NCBI GenBank assembly: GCA_020746875.1
Contig: JAGTJL010000010.1
Location: 1,302,001 to 1,366,000 of the forward strand
Source: Rhexocercosporidium sp. MPI-PUGE-AT-0058
Taxonomy: Eukaryota > Ascomycota > Leotiomycetes > Helotiales
Direction: 5' to 3'
Length of the DNA stretch: 64,000 nucleotides
How positions within the stretch are numbered: position 1 is the first letter of the stretch; the number at the start of each line of letters is the position of its first letter. Position numbers and translations under genes: made by a program. The notes below the pieces were generated by a model. The model saw only the letters and a program-made list of their open reading frames with translations, was not told the DNA's origin and did not search any database. Positions 44,901 through 56,766 of this stretch are shown piece by piece.

Positions 44901-47900
44901 TCAAAGGAGGTTCAGGATCGAGAAGTAACATAAACTATTCGGTAGAAATGGGTAGCGCCGAGGCAAAGTTTTTGGTAAGGTGAAGATCTCAACAGTAATA
45001 GCGTACTCGTTCGGATGAAGCGTGCGGTAGGGAAAGCTCCCGGCCCGTGGTTGACATCAGCCAGTGGCCGTTGAGATACGTTTTCCTCTGGAGGAAAAGG
45101 GGCACCTCGCTACTGGCTCGCTATTAGCTTATTAGCTGTTGCGTCTGAGTAGAGGATCGAGTAGTGGCTGTACTAAAATATGGGAAGCGGCCTGCGTTGC
45201 ACGAATATTTAATCATTAGTCTAGCGTAACCATGTATTCGTCATTTCGCTACCAAGGAAGTGCTATCTCTTGAATGTCCAGCTGCCCAAACGTGACGGCA
45301 GCACCGAATATCACTACCAAAGAAAGATGTGATATTCTCATGTAAAGAAGTTCGTCTCCCTTCAACCGGATGGCTTGTGTACTCCCGCATAGTGATTCAT
45401 TGTGTGCTCATAGTCGGGGAAATGAAGCTGCTGTGGAAAGTTCGAGTTTGCTCGAGTTTGTAGGACCAGCCTGTCTGTCTGTATGAAAGCCACAACATCA
45501 CCGAGTATGCTTTTGTGAGAGCCAGCGAAGCCAGAGCCTGTCAATGCGATGAACTGCATATTCGTCATACCAGCACTGCCAGCAGCAAGCAGCCTCGAGG
45601 GCTTCAACCAAGGCAGCTTTCAGCCGGGCGTAGTGAACTGCACGATGTATGGTGCGACTGGTCGTTTAATGCAGCTCTGCGTTGAACCTTCTAGAGGATC
45701 TCCAATCATCCCATTTTCCACTCACACCAAAGGCTTCACTGCTCGCGGCCGGCGCCCTCGTTCAGCAGCACTGCAGCCAACTTCCAAATGCCCCTCCCTC
45801 ATCACGGAACAACCGAAGGAGAAGGATGGCAGGGACATTGCCCGTATCTCACAGCCGGATGTGGCTTAGAATCAAAATAGGGGATTGAAGCCGCAAGGCT
45901 GCCCCTTTCTGTACGAGTCAAGTCTGGTCCGAATGTTGACAAGATCGTCGGCCCTGGGGAACATCCCGAGATCAACAGTAACAGCATTTCGGGAGGGGCT
46001 TATTCTAACATCGGTTTCCAACGCACACGGGTTGCACAAGCTGATAAGCTCGCGACGAAGGAAAGAGTTGGCAATCATCATAGCGGCCAGCATGAGGGGG
46101 CGGCCCGCCGGCTGCTTCTTGCTGCTGCCAAGGGCCAGTTGTATGCGCCATTTTACTGTTTGACAGCGGAGACACACACCGCCCCGCTCCTGTATCATGT
46201 GCGTCCATGATTACTGGCAGCTCAGAAGGCTGCGATGCGGTGATACTGTGCGCAGCTTCATCGAAGCTCTCTCACTCGTCGCCTGCTGGTCGTCCTGTGG
46301 CCGACGTCTGCCACAAATCCTGGCAACCGCAACACCGCCATGGTGCGCGTCAATGATTCGTGATTCGATCTGCACGAGCTTGAAAAGTATCACGTCCTTA
46401 GCCCGTTCTGATCCATGCCTTTTCCAACCAAAATCCCTGCGTAGAAACACTGCAGCAGGCCCGCATTTAGGTGCGCGGTGATATGTTGGCTAAACTAAGC
46501 GACGGTGGACAACGCATCGATGTCTCACGCAGCCCCCGAGAGCATAAGTGAGCGACCCCCCCACTCCCTCTTCTGCCAAACACTTCCTCTTCCTCATACT
46601 CCTGTGCACCCCATATGCCTCAACAGTCTCAATTTTGCAGAACCTCTGCCATCGAAATTCTTGTTTGCAACCACCTCAAGCACCTGGACTCACGACCGTC
46701 AATTGCATCCGCACTGTTCTCTACTGCTGCCGCTGGCGAAAGTACTTGAACCACTGAAAGAAAGCTGCCCGTTCACCCAGAAGACCATCCTTTTCATTTT
46801 CAGGATTTCATTATTCCAATGACTCTGGTTCAAACTCAAACCATTTGTGGAACCATTCACCTGGATGCCAACATGACAGGATACAACCATCTCAAGCAAT
46901 CCGTCGGGACCAAGGTCGGAGCCGCCAGGTATATTGTTATTTCCTCATTCGCGTTTGTGTGTTTTTGTGTGGTAGCTGCGTTTTGCAAACAGAATCATGT
47001 TGTCCGAAAGCAATGTCTCCCAAAGTCTTTTTTTCTTTCTGCGCAACATCATCCATCTCTGGTTGCCACAGGAATATTTTCCGGATCCCGTCAGTTTTCC
47101 CTGGATCATCCGAGAGGTCCTCTCGTTCCCGTCACAAACCTGTCCAGGCATTTCGTCATGTGACAAGTCCTCCCGTGACAATATTTGTTCCCAGAAATGG
47201 CCAAGCGTGAGTATCGCCCTGTCCAATCATCAACATGTCCACACGGTTTTGTGCGAGGATTACCATTGGCCGTACAAACCAGAGTACTTGATGTCCATCA
47301 TCTTCATCTCTCCAAGAGATCATACCAGAGCCTTCTAGGATGTGAGGGATACCTAGCTGCCGCTGTATCACGTACACCTCGGGTCATTTGTCCGCACCAC
47401 ATGGACCGAGATGTTGGCTGCTCCCATGCTGAAGCATCGCGTCGACACCTCCATAGGACCGAGAATGCTCAGGACGTCCCCACCCCTCCTTTTTTGCTGA
47501 GGTAATGTTTCCTGACGCCGAACTTCACCTCTCCTACTTGAGATGGTTTGCATCCGCAACAGGACTTTTATACTCGATGTTGCCCAGGAATACTTCCCAC
47601 AAGGACTGATACACTTCGCTCCAAGGATTTCCCGCTTTCCATGGTGTCACTCTGCTCTTCTCTTACGGATCCACCTTCAAGTCGCCGTCGACTAAAACAG
47701 CCCGTCACCAGCCGGCGACACATGGGCAACCAGGCATTAATTCATGCCTTTGTGTACGTACATCTCAGCACCGGCTTGGTGTCTTGAGTGCTGCCCCTAT
47801 TTAGCGAATGAGCCTACACTAACCAGAGTTCTTCGTTATCTATGCAGAATAGATGCCGTGGATTTTTTACTCTGGATGTGGGAACCTGCCTCTCCCGAGG

Positions 47901-48049
47901 TCGCCCGGTGGATGTTCTCTCTTGATGATACTTCTCTTCTGGAACCATGTTCTGGCCTATCATGCCCTTGGACATTGCAACCTCGACCTGGACCCCCATT
48001 TCCCATGCTATCCCCTACTGGTCTGTAGACACCTATGTACCCATAAAGT
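41904..48049. other. Long gene-poor region
   Basis: Over six kilobases without a gene I can support. Frames of 60-135 codons occur on both strands (for example 42705-43109, 44329-44694, 45872-46198 and 46819-47210), none with motifs, conserved-looking blocks or linked splice sites. Base composition is not strikingly A/T-rich, so strong RIP decay is not evident, and I saw no terminal repeats, reverse transcriptase or transposase motifs. The part right of about 46500 is C/T-rich and probably includes the promoter and 5' leader exons of the C2H2 gene at 48050; a CDS-like exon at 46819-46929 ending in a GTATAT donor is possible. Confidence 0.4.
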
Positions 48050-50080
48050 ATGTACCTGCTGACTCTTCGCAATACAGGTCCCTGTGATATGATGTTGTGC
48101 CTTTGCGTTTTGTTTTACTGCGTTGCGCTTCGATTTTCTTTTAAAGTAGTGGACGCACAGAACACTAACCCGATATCCAACAGCGGCTTTTCTCTCCAAA
48201 ACGGACCAAATTTTTCCCATGGACTCCCTGGATTTTCTTTGAATCAAACAGAACCTACCCAGGGTCAAAACAGTGGACATGTCTGGAAGGTTGAAGGTCA
48301 ACAGTACTTGCACCAAGATCCAGTTGCACCCCAGGGAACCACCCAAAATGGATTTCCTGATTCCTTCAGCTCTTTCCATGATACCCAGGAGGGCAAAACT
48401 GGTCAATATAATGGCCGTGGCTCCTTTTCAGGCTCCGCCCGGAGCCAATGGAACACCGAGCTTGCTCCTCACATGGAGTCTGTGGCAATGTCCCGGGATG
48501 CTTCTCAAGACTCCGTCGGAGCCCAATCACAGAGGACTACTAACTCATATGATCAAAGCCGATCAACGAGGATGTACCCCAATATATCCCAGATGTCATA
48601 CCATATGTCGTCTGCAAGCTCAGATGTGACAGGCAGGTCCAACAGTCCTGATAGTTCTGCTATGTATACGCCAACACAGCAGATGGAAATGCAAGTATTC
48701 GACAGCTTCCCATATTCAGGAGAGGACTTTTCCGGGGCCCACCCCATGTTCCACAGAGGATCAACAACCAGCAGTATTGCAGCCATCCCCCTTGTTTCAT
48801 TGTCTGCAAGCCCTTCTTACAATTTGTACTCGACCGCTGGTAGTGAGTCTTATGTTGCCACTGGATCGAATTCCATTGCCGCTCCAGGTCCAGTTCCAAG
48901 AGACTCCATGACGTACCAGGCTGGTACGATCTCCGAGTCTCCTACACTGTGGGACAACGGCCCTAGTTACTTAGATTCTCAGAGATCCTCCCCGATTCTG
49001 CTCGAAGAGCCGTGGTCCTTGCCACCACCACAAATGGCAACATCTACAACAAACAGTCCTTTCGAGTACTCACCGAGTGTCGAAGGCATATCTCCTAGGT
49101 ATGTACAGGACTTTCCAGATTTGGTGGACTTGCCCCCTTACACAACGACTGGTGACAGGGTAATGAGAAAGCCTATTGGACCGCGACCTTCAAAGGTTAA
49201 CAGCGACTTGGCTGCCCGAGGCCAACGCCTGCCTGGAACTTCTGAGACTTCTGATGAGTCCTTCAAACTGGGCGGTCGCTCCAATGTGGACCTGGACAAT
49301 ACTGCCCGGGATCACCACCTGTACCACAATGTGACTCCACAAGCCGATGGACTCTACCACTGCCCATGGGAGAAGGATCCTCAATCCAACTGCCAACACA
49401 AGCCCGAGAAGCTCAAGTGCAATTACGAGTACGACACTATCACCCCTCCCCTTCCTCATCTGCAAAGCTAACCACATAACTTGTGCAGCAAATTCGTGGA
49501 TTCTCATCTCAAGCCATACAAATGCAAGGTCTCCGCCTGCAAGGATCTCCAGTTCTCATCCACCGCGTGCCTTCTCCGCCATGAGCGTGAGGCCCATGGT
49601 CTCCATGGACACGGCGACAAGCCTTTCCTCTGCACCTATGAAAGCTGCGAACGAGGAGTTCCCGGAAATGGCTTCCCACGCCACTGGAACCTTCGTGACC
49701 ACATGAAGCGCGTCCACAATGACCCAGGACAGAGTAAGAGCAATGCATCCGCATCTCCACCACCATCTGCAAGCATGAAAAGCAAGAAACGTAAGGTTGA
49801 TAGTGTTGAATCATCCACCATGGACAAGGCTCCAAAGAGGATTGCCACTCCACCAATTGTTGTGCACCAGCCACAGGAGCCCAGCTTGATTGATCGCTAC
49901 CAAGAGAAGCACCGGTCGCTCCAGGCGCTCGTGAGCCAGCTCTATGATCCTACTCGAGGAGACAACATAGCACTGCTCCGCAATGCAATGGATTGTATCA
50001 AGGTAATGGCCCAGACCACCCAACGTATCAATGCTGCTCCAGTTATGGGACAAAACCTGTTCACCCAGCAATCCGGTTGA
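48050..50080 (+). CDS. C2H2 zinc-finger transcription factor (5' end uncertain)
   Basis: The main exon is open from 48050 (probably entered at an acceptor near 48149, TTTTAAAG) to 49428; a 60-nt intron (GTACGA...GTGCAG) leads to the last exon 49489-50080. Joining restores the second finger. A long Ser/Gln/Asn/Pro-rich, disordered region is followed by three C2H2-like fingers: YHCPWEKDPQSNCQHKPEK, YKCKVSACKDLQF...LLRHEREAH and FLCTYESCERGVPGNGFPRH with HMKRVH. A basic KSKKRKVDS segment could be a nuclear localisation signal, and a helical end (LLRNAMDCIKVMAQTTQRI) closes the protein. It is probably a nuclear DNA-binding regulator. The frame has no good in-frame ATG near 48050, so one or more 5' exons must lie upstream. 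Confidence 0.8.
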
Positions 50081-52196
50081 AGGAGTTACGAGACATCTGC
50101 TTGATACAAAGACCTCGTGAGTATTCATCCATCATCTTTCTACCTCTCTCCTGGTCGCAGCCATTCTAACACATCGACGCGATCAGATAATGTGCAAGAC
50201 GGAGAATGGCCACTTCGATCCTAGACATAACCACGGAGACAGTACCGCGTTCCCAGTCGCGTACCTCCCACACAGGACATCGACAGTTGAAGTCATGTAC
50301 CAGTCATGCACACAAGCCACAGGATACAGCCTTAGGAGCAAGCCATGGACATTTGTAACCGGATACATGGCCGTGTATAAGCCGTATGGATGCCGTGGAT
50401 CATTGCCGGAACATTGAACTGTATGGACTTTGATACCTGGATTGCTTGCTTGCTCTTCAGTGGCGGTGCGATGAGGATGAAGGTGATCATTGGCATCGTA
50501 AGATCGGAGGCGGAGGAAGATGGGTTGGTAGACGTTGAGTACGGCGTGTGATAGACTTTTTGGAATTCTGTTGTTGGTGCTTTACTAGTTTTTTTTTGAT
50601 TATTGTCTGAAGAGGTGGTACACAGAAAGCCTTGGGAGCTTGTTGTCGTTGAAGAGGACTCATCAAACATATGCTGGGAGGTTGTCGTCGCAAAGCGGAG
50701 GAGGAAAAAGCCGACGGTGGTTGATTGTTTAGATAGCATGGAATTTACTCTTGTCGCAATATAATCCTGCCCTCTCTTGCAGTGAACCAGGATCTATACC
50801 TAAACTCCCATGTAACCTTGCGCAGCCAGAAAAAAATGCATGCCGTCATCGTTGTTGTTGTCGCGTGACAGGAATACCCCATGTATCATTCAATCACCCA
50901 CATGGCTTAGGTCACTCATCCTTCATTCTCCGATGGGCCAACAATTCCAGGAGAGACCATGACAGACAGTCTTTGCCATTTACACGCGCTGCCACTCTTG
51001 AAGGTCCCTTAAAGCTCTAGAGTACCAGCCTAGAGACGAGAGGTTCTCTTGAACAACTCGGAGATTAGTAGTAAAGATGCAAATGACAACAACGTTGCAG
51101 TTGATAACAAAAACCTGTCAAGAGCTGGCAATAATGCCACAGCATCTCGCAGCATTTTGACGTTACCGCCACCAATCCATCTAAATAATCGGAGTAAACC
51201 CAACCATATTCAATATGGTCAAAACTATTGAAGGCTGGCACCTCCTTAAAAGCTGATTCCCGTTGTCGTCGTCGCTTTCTTCTCCATGTGCTTCTCACAG
51301 AAAGTTGATAGCTTCTAGTTATATAGACAATTTTCCAGCTCAAAAATAATGTGCGTAGGATAGGTCTAGTGGTGAGCTCTGCTGTTCTATGCGGTAAGCG
51401 AAACATACACAGCCAATGTCAGTCATTGAAGACAAGTTCGCCCGCTATAGAATCAATGAGTCTCCAGAATCAACACTTCTCTTGGTCGTGCGCCTAAAAC
51501 TGCTACCGCAAGAATATGAGTGCGCCAATCTGGTCGGTTGCTGACTTTATAGCCGTGTTCAATTCGGTTGACACTCGTATTTCTGTGAGAGGGTCGTCGG
51601 AGAAGTCTCATTTCTCGTATTTTGTTGTCCATCTCGTCGAAGACGATGGTAGGACTAGGAGTAGTTTCAGTCACCACTTTCATGACCCGATTGCTCGTAT
51701 TGATGGAGTTGCTTGTTATTTTTTCGCTTTGCTATAAGTCCAATGCTGAAAGCGTTGATGATGCAGAGGAGGTAGTGGAGAGGAGCAGGTGTCGTAGACC
51801 ACCAGCACAGTAATCTTATCGCCGAAATGTCTTGGCAAGAAACAAACCTCGTTGACCTCCGAAGGCCGTAACCTGGAGCCACAATGACTTCTTCAACAGT
51901 TTCTCTATCTAACGTCCGTTTGAAGTCCGCCCCGGAAATCTCAATTTTATCAATGAGCTATCTATACCGAATACTATGGGATTGATAGGACGGTAAAGAT
52001 CCCTACGATTACGACGGGCATTCCGTGTCATATTGCTGGGCAGCTCGGTATTCACGAGCATCGACAGGCTGAAAGCTTCAAAAGATCTCAATTTCACTCT
52101 CGTTATCCTTTTAGGCCATCCTGTATTGTCTCTTTGGCTTCAAACTTACTCATGCACCAAGAGGAAGCTTGTGGAGCATAGTGTGGTGACTTCAAG
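50081..52196. other. Intergenic, mostly without gene
   Basis: The 135-codon minus frame at 50332-50739 lies antisense to the likely 3' untranslated region of the C2H2 gene. At 51450-52000 the minus strand has two adjacent frames that read like coding sequence (see findings), but I could not assemble a gene. Confidence 0.4.
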
Positions 52197-53737
52197 ATGG
52201 TTGGAGTTCCCACCAGCAATCGATGCGACACCTGCAAGAAGCGCAAGAAGAAGGCAAGTTGCTGCGAATATCATGTCGTTCTCGATAATCTGCAGTGCGA
52301 TTGTACTAAGATATCAAGAGCAGTGTGACGAGAAACGGCCGCAATGTACGCCATGCGTTCGAAGTGGGTGGGAATGCCCAGGTTACAAGACGTACTGGAA
52401 ATTCGTCGACGAGGTCCCTCGCCTGGAGGAACACTACACCAACAACAAGTACGTACTCGATGTTGTTGACTCCAAATTACCCGAGACAGCCATCGAAAAG
52501 CTTCGACACGAGCGGGTTGTGATGTGGGAGACGCCCCCTGTACCTCGATACATAAATCCGAATCCAGCCGGCTCCGCCTTTGTTTTCTGCCTAGGGAGTA
52601 ACGTGACAGACAGATTGTTTCCGTTGAGACTGGTGGGATCTTTCTTTCAATTTATCCCAGCGCGCTTGGGACGGAACAGCGCTCTTGATGATGCAGTGGA
52701 ATGCATCTGCTCGATCTATTCTAGGGCACCCCCAGCACCAAATGAGGTATCGAGAGGTACCTACCGGGACTATGCCAAAGCTCTTGCCTCCCTACGGGCC
52801 TGTCTTGATGATCCCATTATGCGAATGGAATCTGAGACTCTGTGTGCATCTATTATCTTAGCTCTCTGCGAAGTGAGTCGTAGCATCGCAGCCTCTGATC
52901 TTCGCTCACAAATCCTAGCTTGTTGTCAATATTGACAGGGGAGAATGGAGTCATCTACTCCAAGGTACAATCTCGCTTCTAAACTCTCGCGGCGTCCAAC
53001 GATATAAAAACGAGTTCGACCATGCTATGCTCGAATCACAGCTAGGATTCATTGTAGGTGCCTGTCCACATTCTTTGCTGCCCAAATACCAATTCACTTT
53101 CTAGCTCGGACACTCGATGCAGTCCAGGGAAGACTGTTTCGTCCGTTTCTCAGAATGGCGTAACCTTCTATGGCACAACACAAGTTGGCCTTTCCAGCTC
53201 GACCAGTCTCCAAGCCTACGTTTAAGAACCAGGCTGATGGGTATCCTGGTCGATTTGCCAACTCTGATCCGCTCAGCTACAGCCAAGGAATCAATGCCTC
53301 AACTCGGCTCAGAAAAAAAAGTAGATGATCTGATCACATCTTTCTATCAAATGGCTGTCAACATCCAGTCATGGCTAAAAGTAGACGCTGAGCCATTTCT
53401 CACACTCGGTACATCTAACCAAGGCGACCACATCGAATATCCAGACTTGATAGCAGGGGTAAATGATTGTGTTTCTCACAAAGCACTTGAAACGATCGAA
53501 AAAGCATTGCGTATTTTGTCCAAGATACGATCAAGTTCCAACCAGTCCAGGATAAGCAGTCTACATGGAGAGTTCGAAGGCACGCTGCTTTTAGGTGATG
53601 CAAGAACCATGGAAATACGGCGCCACAGGATTCTCAGCGCCTTCAATTTTGTGAAACGAGAATGCCAATTCGCTGCTAAGCCACTTGAATTTGGTTTGAT
53701 GCACATCCGATCGGCAGACTCTAATGACGAGCCTTGA
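52197..53737 (+). CDS. Zn2Cys6 fungal transcription factor, 457 aa
   Basis: Four exons, 52197-52253, 52324-52872, 52919-53053 and 53105-53737, give 457 aa. The first intron has a GC donor (GCAAGT) and AG acceptor with a CTAAG branch site; only this junction completes the Zn cluster C10-x2-C13-x6-C20-x6-C27-x2-C30-x6-C37 (RCDTCKKRKKK joined to CDEKRPQCTPCVRSGWECPG). The second intron is only 46 nt. After the DNA-binding domain the protein is helical and resembles regulators with a degenerate fungal-TF domain, with FFQFIPARLGRNSALDDAVECI and YAKALASLRACLDD, then LTFQL-like helices near the C-terminus. It is a nuclear regulator, convergent with the FAD monooxygenase gene 208 bases away, which makes that gene a candidate target. 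Confidence 0.88.
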
Positions 53738-53945
53738 TATGATGAGCAAGCATGGTTTTCTTTGCTCCCTTCGCAACTGGACAATTTCTTGAATGCCGTC
53801 AAATTTGGAAAACAAAGATACAGGAATCGAAACAGGTATCGAGTATAATTATATGCTTGAATTTACATCAAATTATCAACAACAGTTATCAAAGCCCAAG
53901 ACTCCTCCAAACCCAGGAAATTCTCGACAGTTCGATGCAGAACAC

Positions 53946-55181
53946 TCAATTCGATTCTTGGCCCATCTTGGCATGCTTCGTCTCTTCGATCTGTTTCACT
54001 CTTTTGCGCAATCGACCAGCACGCTGATCGATTCCTCCTGCACTGAAATGTCCTTCCGTTCCCCGCCATGCCTTTTCCATGTTATCCTTGGCGCGCTCGA
54101 ACATCGGCTCCTCGTAATCGTTCAAGGCTTCATCCAAAGAACCGTGAAGATTACTTTGGAAGTCATCCTTCCGCTTCAATAAGGCTTTCGCCAAGTCATG
54201 GGCATCCGCCAGCGCAAGATTGACTCCAACTCCTGCGAATGGAGTCATGAGATGTGCTGCATCCCCCAGAAGAGTCACACCCGGACGATGAGTCCACTTG
54301 AATCCAACAGGAAGCATCCAAAGCGACCTGCATATCAGACCATCCGAGGTCTCTTCGGTAAGCATGCGCTTCAAGTCTCCGTGGCAGTCACCGAAGTACT
54401 GGTCTGCAAGTGACCTTCGTGCTGTATCTTGCTGTTCCCAATCGATTCCGCAATCTTTGGCCCAAGTCTCCGGTTGGCGAACTCCTGCGTAGACCCGGAT
54501 TCTATCGTTACCGTTCTGCTGGGCAACGATCATTCGACCTTCGTCCATCATGAACAGAGATCCGCTGCCGACAAATTTGGACAGCCACTGCTTCGTCATG
54601 TTGACATTCTCCGCCTTCAACTCGACCGCGGTAATTCCTGAGTATTCTGGCATCTGATCCGTGACCAAAGGCCGAACTTTAGACCATGCTCCATCCGCAC
54701 CGACAACGAGGTCAAAACCCTCTTCCATGCTATTGGCGAAATGGAGGTCATACTTCGAACCCCTCGCCTCGACTCGAACGAGCTTCTTCCCCCACCGCAC
54801 CGAATCCGACTCCACAGAATTCAGAAGGATATCCCTCAACTGAGAGCGATCAATCTCCGGCCTATCTCGGCTCTGACTGACTTCGATTCCAGCCATGTCA
54901 TTCTCGTCCCAGCAAACTGTCCCGTCGGCTTTGATGAGCTTCATCGCTTCTGCTCCTGCAAGAGAATGCTTTTGGAATTCTTCGAACAGACCGGCTTCTT
55001 TGAGTGCGAGCTGACCACTGTTGGCGTGGAGATCGACGATGCCGCCTTGTTCTCGACTGTGGCGGTTATCGTCGAGTTCGAAAATGATGCATGGTATGCC
55101 GTCGCGTTGGAGGATGCGGGCGAGTGTTAGACCTCCTGGTCCGGCTCCGATGATGGCGATTCGCGGAGACATGTTATTCAA
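53946..55181 (-). CDS. FAD-dependent monooxygenase (TetX/PHBH-type), 411 aa
   Basis: One minus-strand exon, 411 aa. The FAD-binding Rossmann motif is GAGPGG (12-17), followed by ELDDN at the end of the second strand, the DG motif VVGADGAWSKVR (159-170) and the GD motif LLGDAAHLMTPFAGVGVNLA (304-323). These are the three hallmarks of class A flavin monooxygenases; length and the MTPFAGVGVNLALADAHDLA block are closest to the TetX-like group. Such enzymes hydroxylate aromatic or polyketide-like substrates using NAD(P)H and oxygen. No membrane segment is visible, so it is soluble. It shares a 991-bp divergent promoter with the FMN reductase gene and faces the Zn2Cys6 regulator, so they may form a small gene set. 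The substrate cannot be read from the sequence. Confidence 0.93.
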   Translation of the reverse strand: MNNMSPRIAIIGAGPGGLTLARILQRDGIPCIIFELDDNRHSREQGGIVDLHANSGQLALKEAGLFEEFQKHSLAGAEAMKLIKADGTVCWDENDMAGIEVSQSRDRPEIDRSQLRDILLNSVESDSVRWGKKLVRVEARGSKYDLHFANSMEEGFDLVVGADGAWSKVRPLVTDQMPEYSGITAVELKAENVNMTKQWLSKFVGSGSLFMMDEGRMIVAQQNGNDRIRVYAGVRQPETWAKDCGIDWEQQDTARRSLADQYFGDCHGDLKRMLTEETSDGLICRSLWMLPVGFKWTHRPGVTLLGDAAHLMTPFAGVGVNLALADAHDLAKALLKRKDDFQSNLHGSLDEALNDYEEPMFERAKDNMEKAWRGTEGHFSAGGIDQRAGRLRKRVKQIEETKHAKMGQESN

Positions 55182-56172
55182 CCGAGACGAGAAGTCAATA
55201 TTGCCGCGAATAATATGATGATAAATTGCTGGGAGGGGAAGAAAAAAAAGGCTCTGTCGAAAGGATGAAGATTGGTATTTCTGGTAGAGGCCTTGGAAGG
55301 TATTGATTGTTTATGTCCCTCATTGAAGAGCCCGATGGTATCACTTTATACATAAAGAAACACCGGAGTCTCAATTGCTTGACCCCGACATGTCGACTCG
55401 ATCTTACACGGAACACCGAAGCACCGAAATGGTTACACAACTTTAAGGTATCTCCAACCTTGAACATGAAGAAAAAGGTCACATCCTGCGACAACTGCGT
55501 CGCTTCTTCAGCTCCGCGGACTCTCCGAGCTAGAATGTATGGTTGAGAAGACGCGTCAACAGCATGCTCCAATCAAGTCAGCAGCGAAGTTGAAGGTCTC
55601 AAGGTCCGAATGCCGACACTACTGTGCTCTTTTTAAACATACAGCTAACACGTAGTACTTTTGAATCGAAGGCTTCAAAATGCGCACGGCTGCATATGAT
55701 TGGTTGAGTGGGTGTGGCTAGGGGATCCGCTTCTGACTGGAAACAATGGGAGGGAGACCCGAGATGTGAGCTGATTGGCTGATGCGCAGCTTGACACCCA
55801 TCGCTTTTAGGTGCGGCGGAGGCAGAAGCTTGATTTTTGATGGCAGGAACGGAGGACGGTCCGTTGGTATTTTGATTTTGGGGAGAAATGCGATGGCCGC
55901 CATCGTGGATGTGAAAGTCCAGGGCAATGCCCCTCTTCTCATCTGGGGAGTTTTTTCTCGTTATTTAGAGTCCTCTTTTCCTGCCGTCAAGACACCACAA
56001 CTGTCACCGTTCACCTATCTTCCATCAACACCATCCAACTCACTTCCATTTCCACTTAGGTTCATCAGCCTACATCTTTGTCTTGAGACAGCCACTTACT
56101 TAATTTTCGGCATAATCAAAGTCAACACACACCAACGCAATTACGAAACAAACAACTAAGAAATATCTCACC
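55182..56172. promoter_or_regulatory. Divergent promoter of the monooxygenase and FMN reductase genes
   Basis: Both start codons (55181 minus, 56173 plus) face away from this region. CGG triplets, the half-sites of Zn2Cys6 regulators, occur at several points, for example near 55363 and 55812, but I see no clear inverted or everted pair. No gene is supported here. Confidence 0.45.
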
Positions 56173-56766
56173 ATGTCCACAAAATCTCACAAGATCGGCA
56201 TCATCCTCGGCTCAACCCGCTCTCCACGAGTCTGTCCCCAAATCGGCACTTTCATAACCAACACCCTTACCCCTCTCGTACCCTCTGGCATGGAATTCTC
56301 CCTTATCGATATCTCCACCAACCCTCTACCACTGTACGATGAGCCCGGCATACCCTCCCTCATAACCGAAGCTAGTGGCTACAAGCACGCTCACACCCAA
56401 GCCTGGTCACTTCTCATCTCATCACACAGCGCATTCATCTTCCTCACGCCGCAATACAACTGGGGGTATCCCGCTTCCCTGAAGAACGCCATCGATTACT
56501 TGTACTTTGAATGGCGTGATAAGCCGACTATGATTGTTAGTTATGGAGGACATGGAGGCGGAAAGGCTGCGAGCCAGTTGAGGCAGGTGTTGGAGGGTGG
56601 ATTGAAGATGAAGGTTGTTGAGGCTATGCCGGCTCTGACTTTTCCTGGAAGGGAGGTGCTGAGGCAAGCGTCTAGAGGAGAGGAGTTAACTCTTCCAGAA
56701 GGGGCTTGGGAAAAGGAGGGCGAGGATGCGAAGAGGGGATTTGAGGAGATGTTAAGAATGTTATAA
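56173..56766 (+). CDS. NADPH-dependent FMN reductase / quinone reductase (LOT6-like), 197 aa
   Basis: A single exon encodes 197 aa, the normal length of flavodoxin-like NADPH:FMN reductases. The start HKIGIILGSTRSPRVCPQIG contains the phosphate-binding GSTR loop for FMN, and FLTPQYNWGYPASLKNAIDYL is the second FMN-binding signature (P-Y-N-x-G/S-x-P-xx-LKNAID). A DKPTMIVSYGGHGGGKAA block follows with the usual Gly-rich loop. These enzymes reduce quinones or free flavins, supplying reducing power or protecting against quinone stress in the cytosol. The gene is divergent from the FAD monooxygenase, and a reductase-oxygenase pairing is a plausible reason for their sharing a promoter. The CDS ends before a normal spacer to the Use1 gene. 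Confidence 0.94.
   Translation: MSTKSHKIGIILGSTRSPRVCPQIGTFITNTLTPLVPSGMEFSLIDISTNPLPLYDEPGIPSLITEASGYKHAHTQAWSLLISSHSAFIFLTPQYNWGYPASLKNAIDYLYFEWRDKPTMIVSYGGHGGGKAASQLRQVLEGGLKMKVVEAMPALTFPGREVLRQASRGEELTLPEGAWEKEGEDAKRGFEEMLRML

Noticed and set aside
41904..48049. RIP-decayed transposon as explanation of the gene-poor block
   Set aside because: Base composition looks ordinary, and no terminal repeats, reverse transcriptase or transposase motifs were visible. A dinucleotide-index calculation would be decisive.
50332..50739. 135-codon minus frame
   Set aside because: Antisense to the 3' end of the C2H2 gene, no motif, Ser/Thr composition from repeats.
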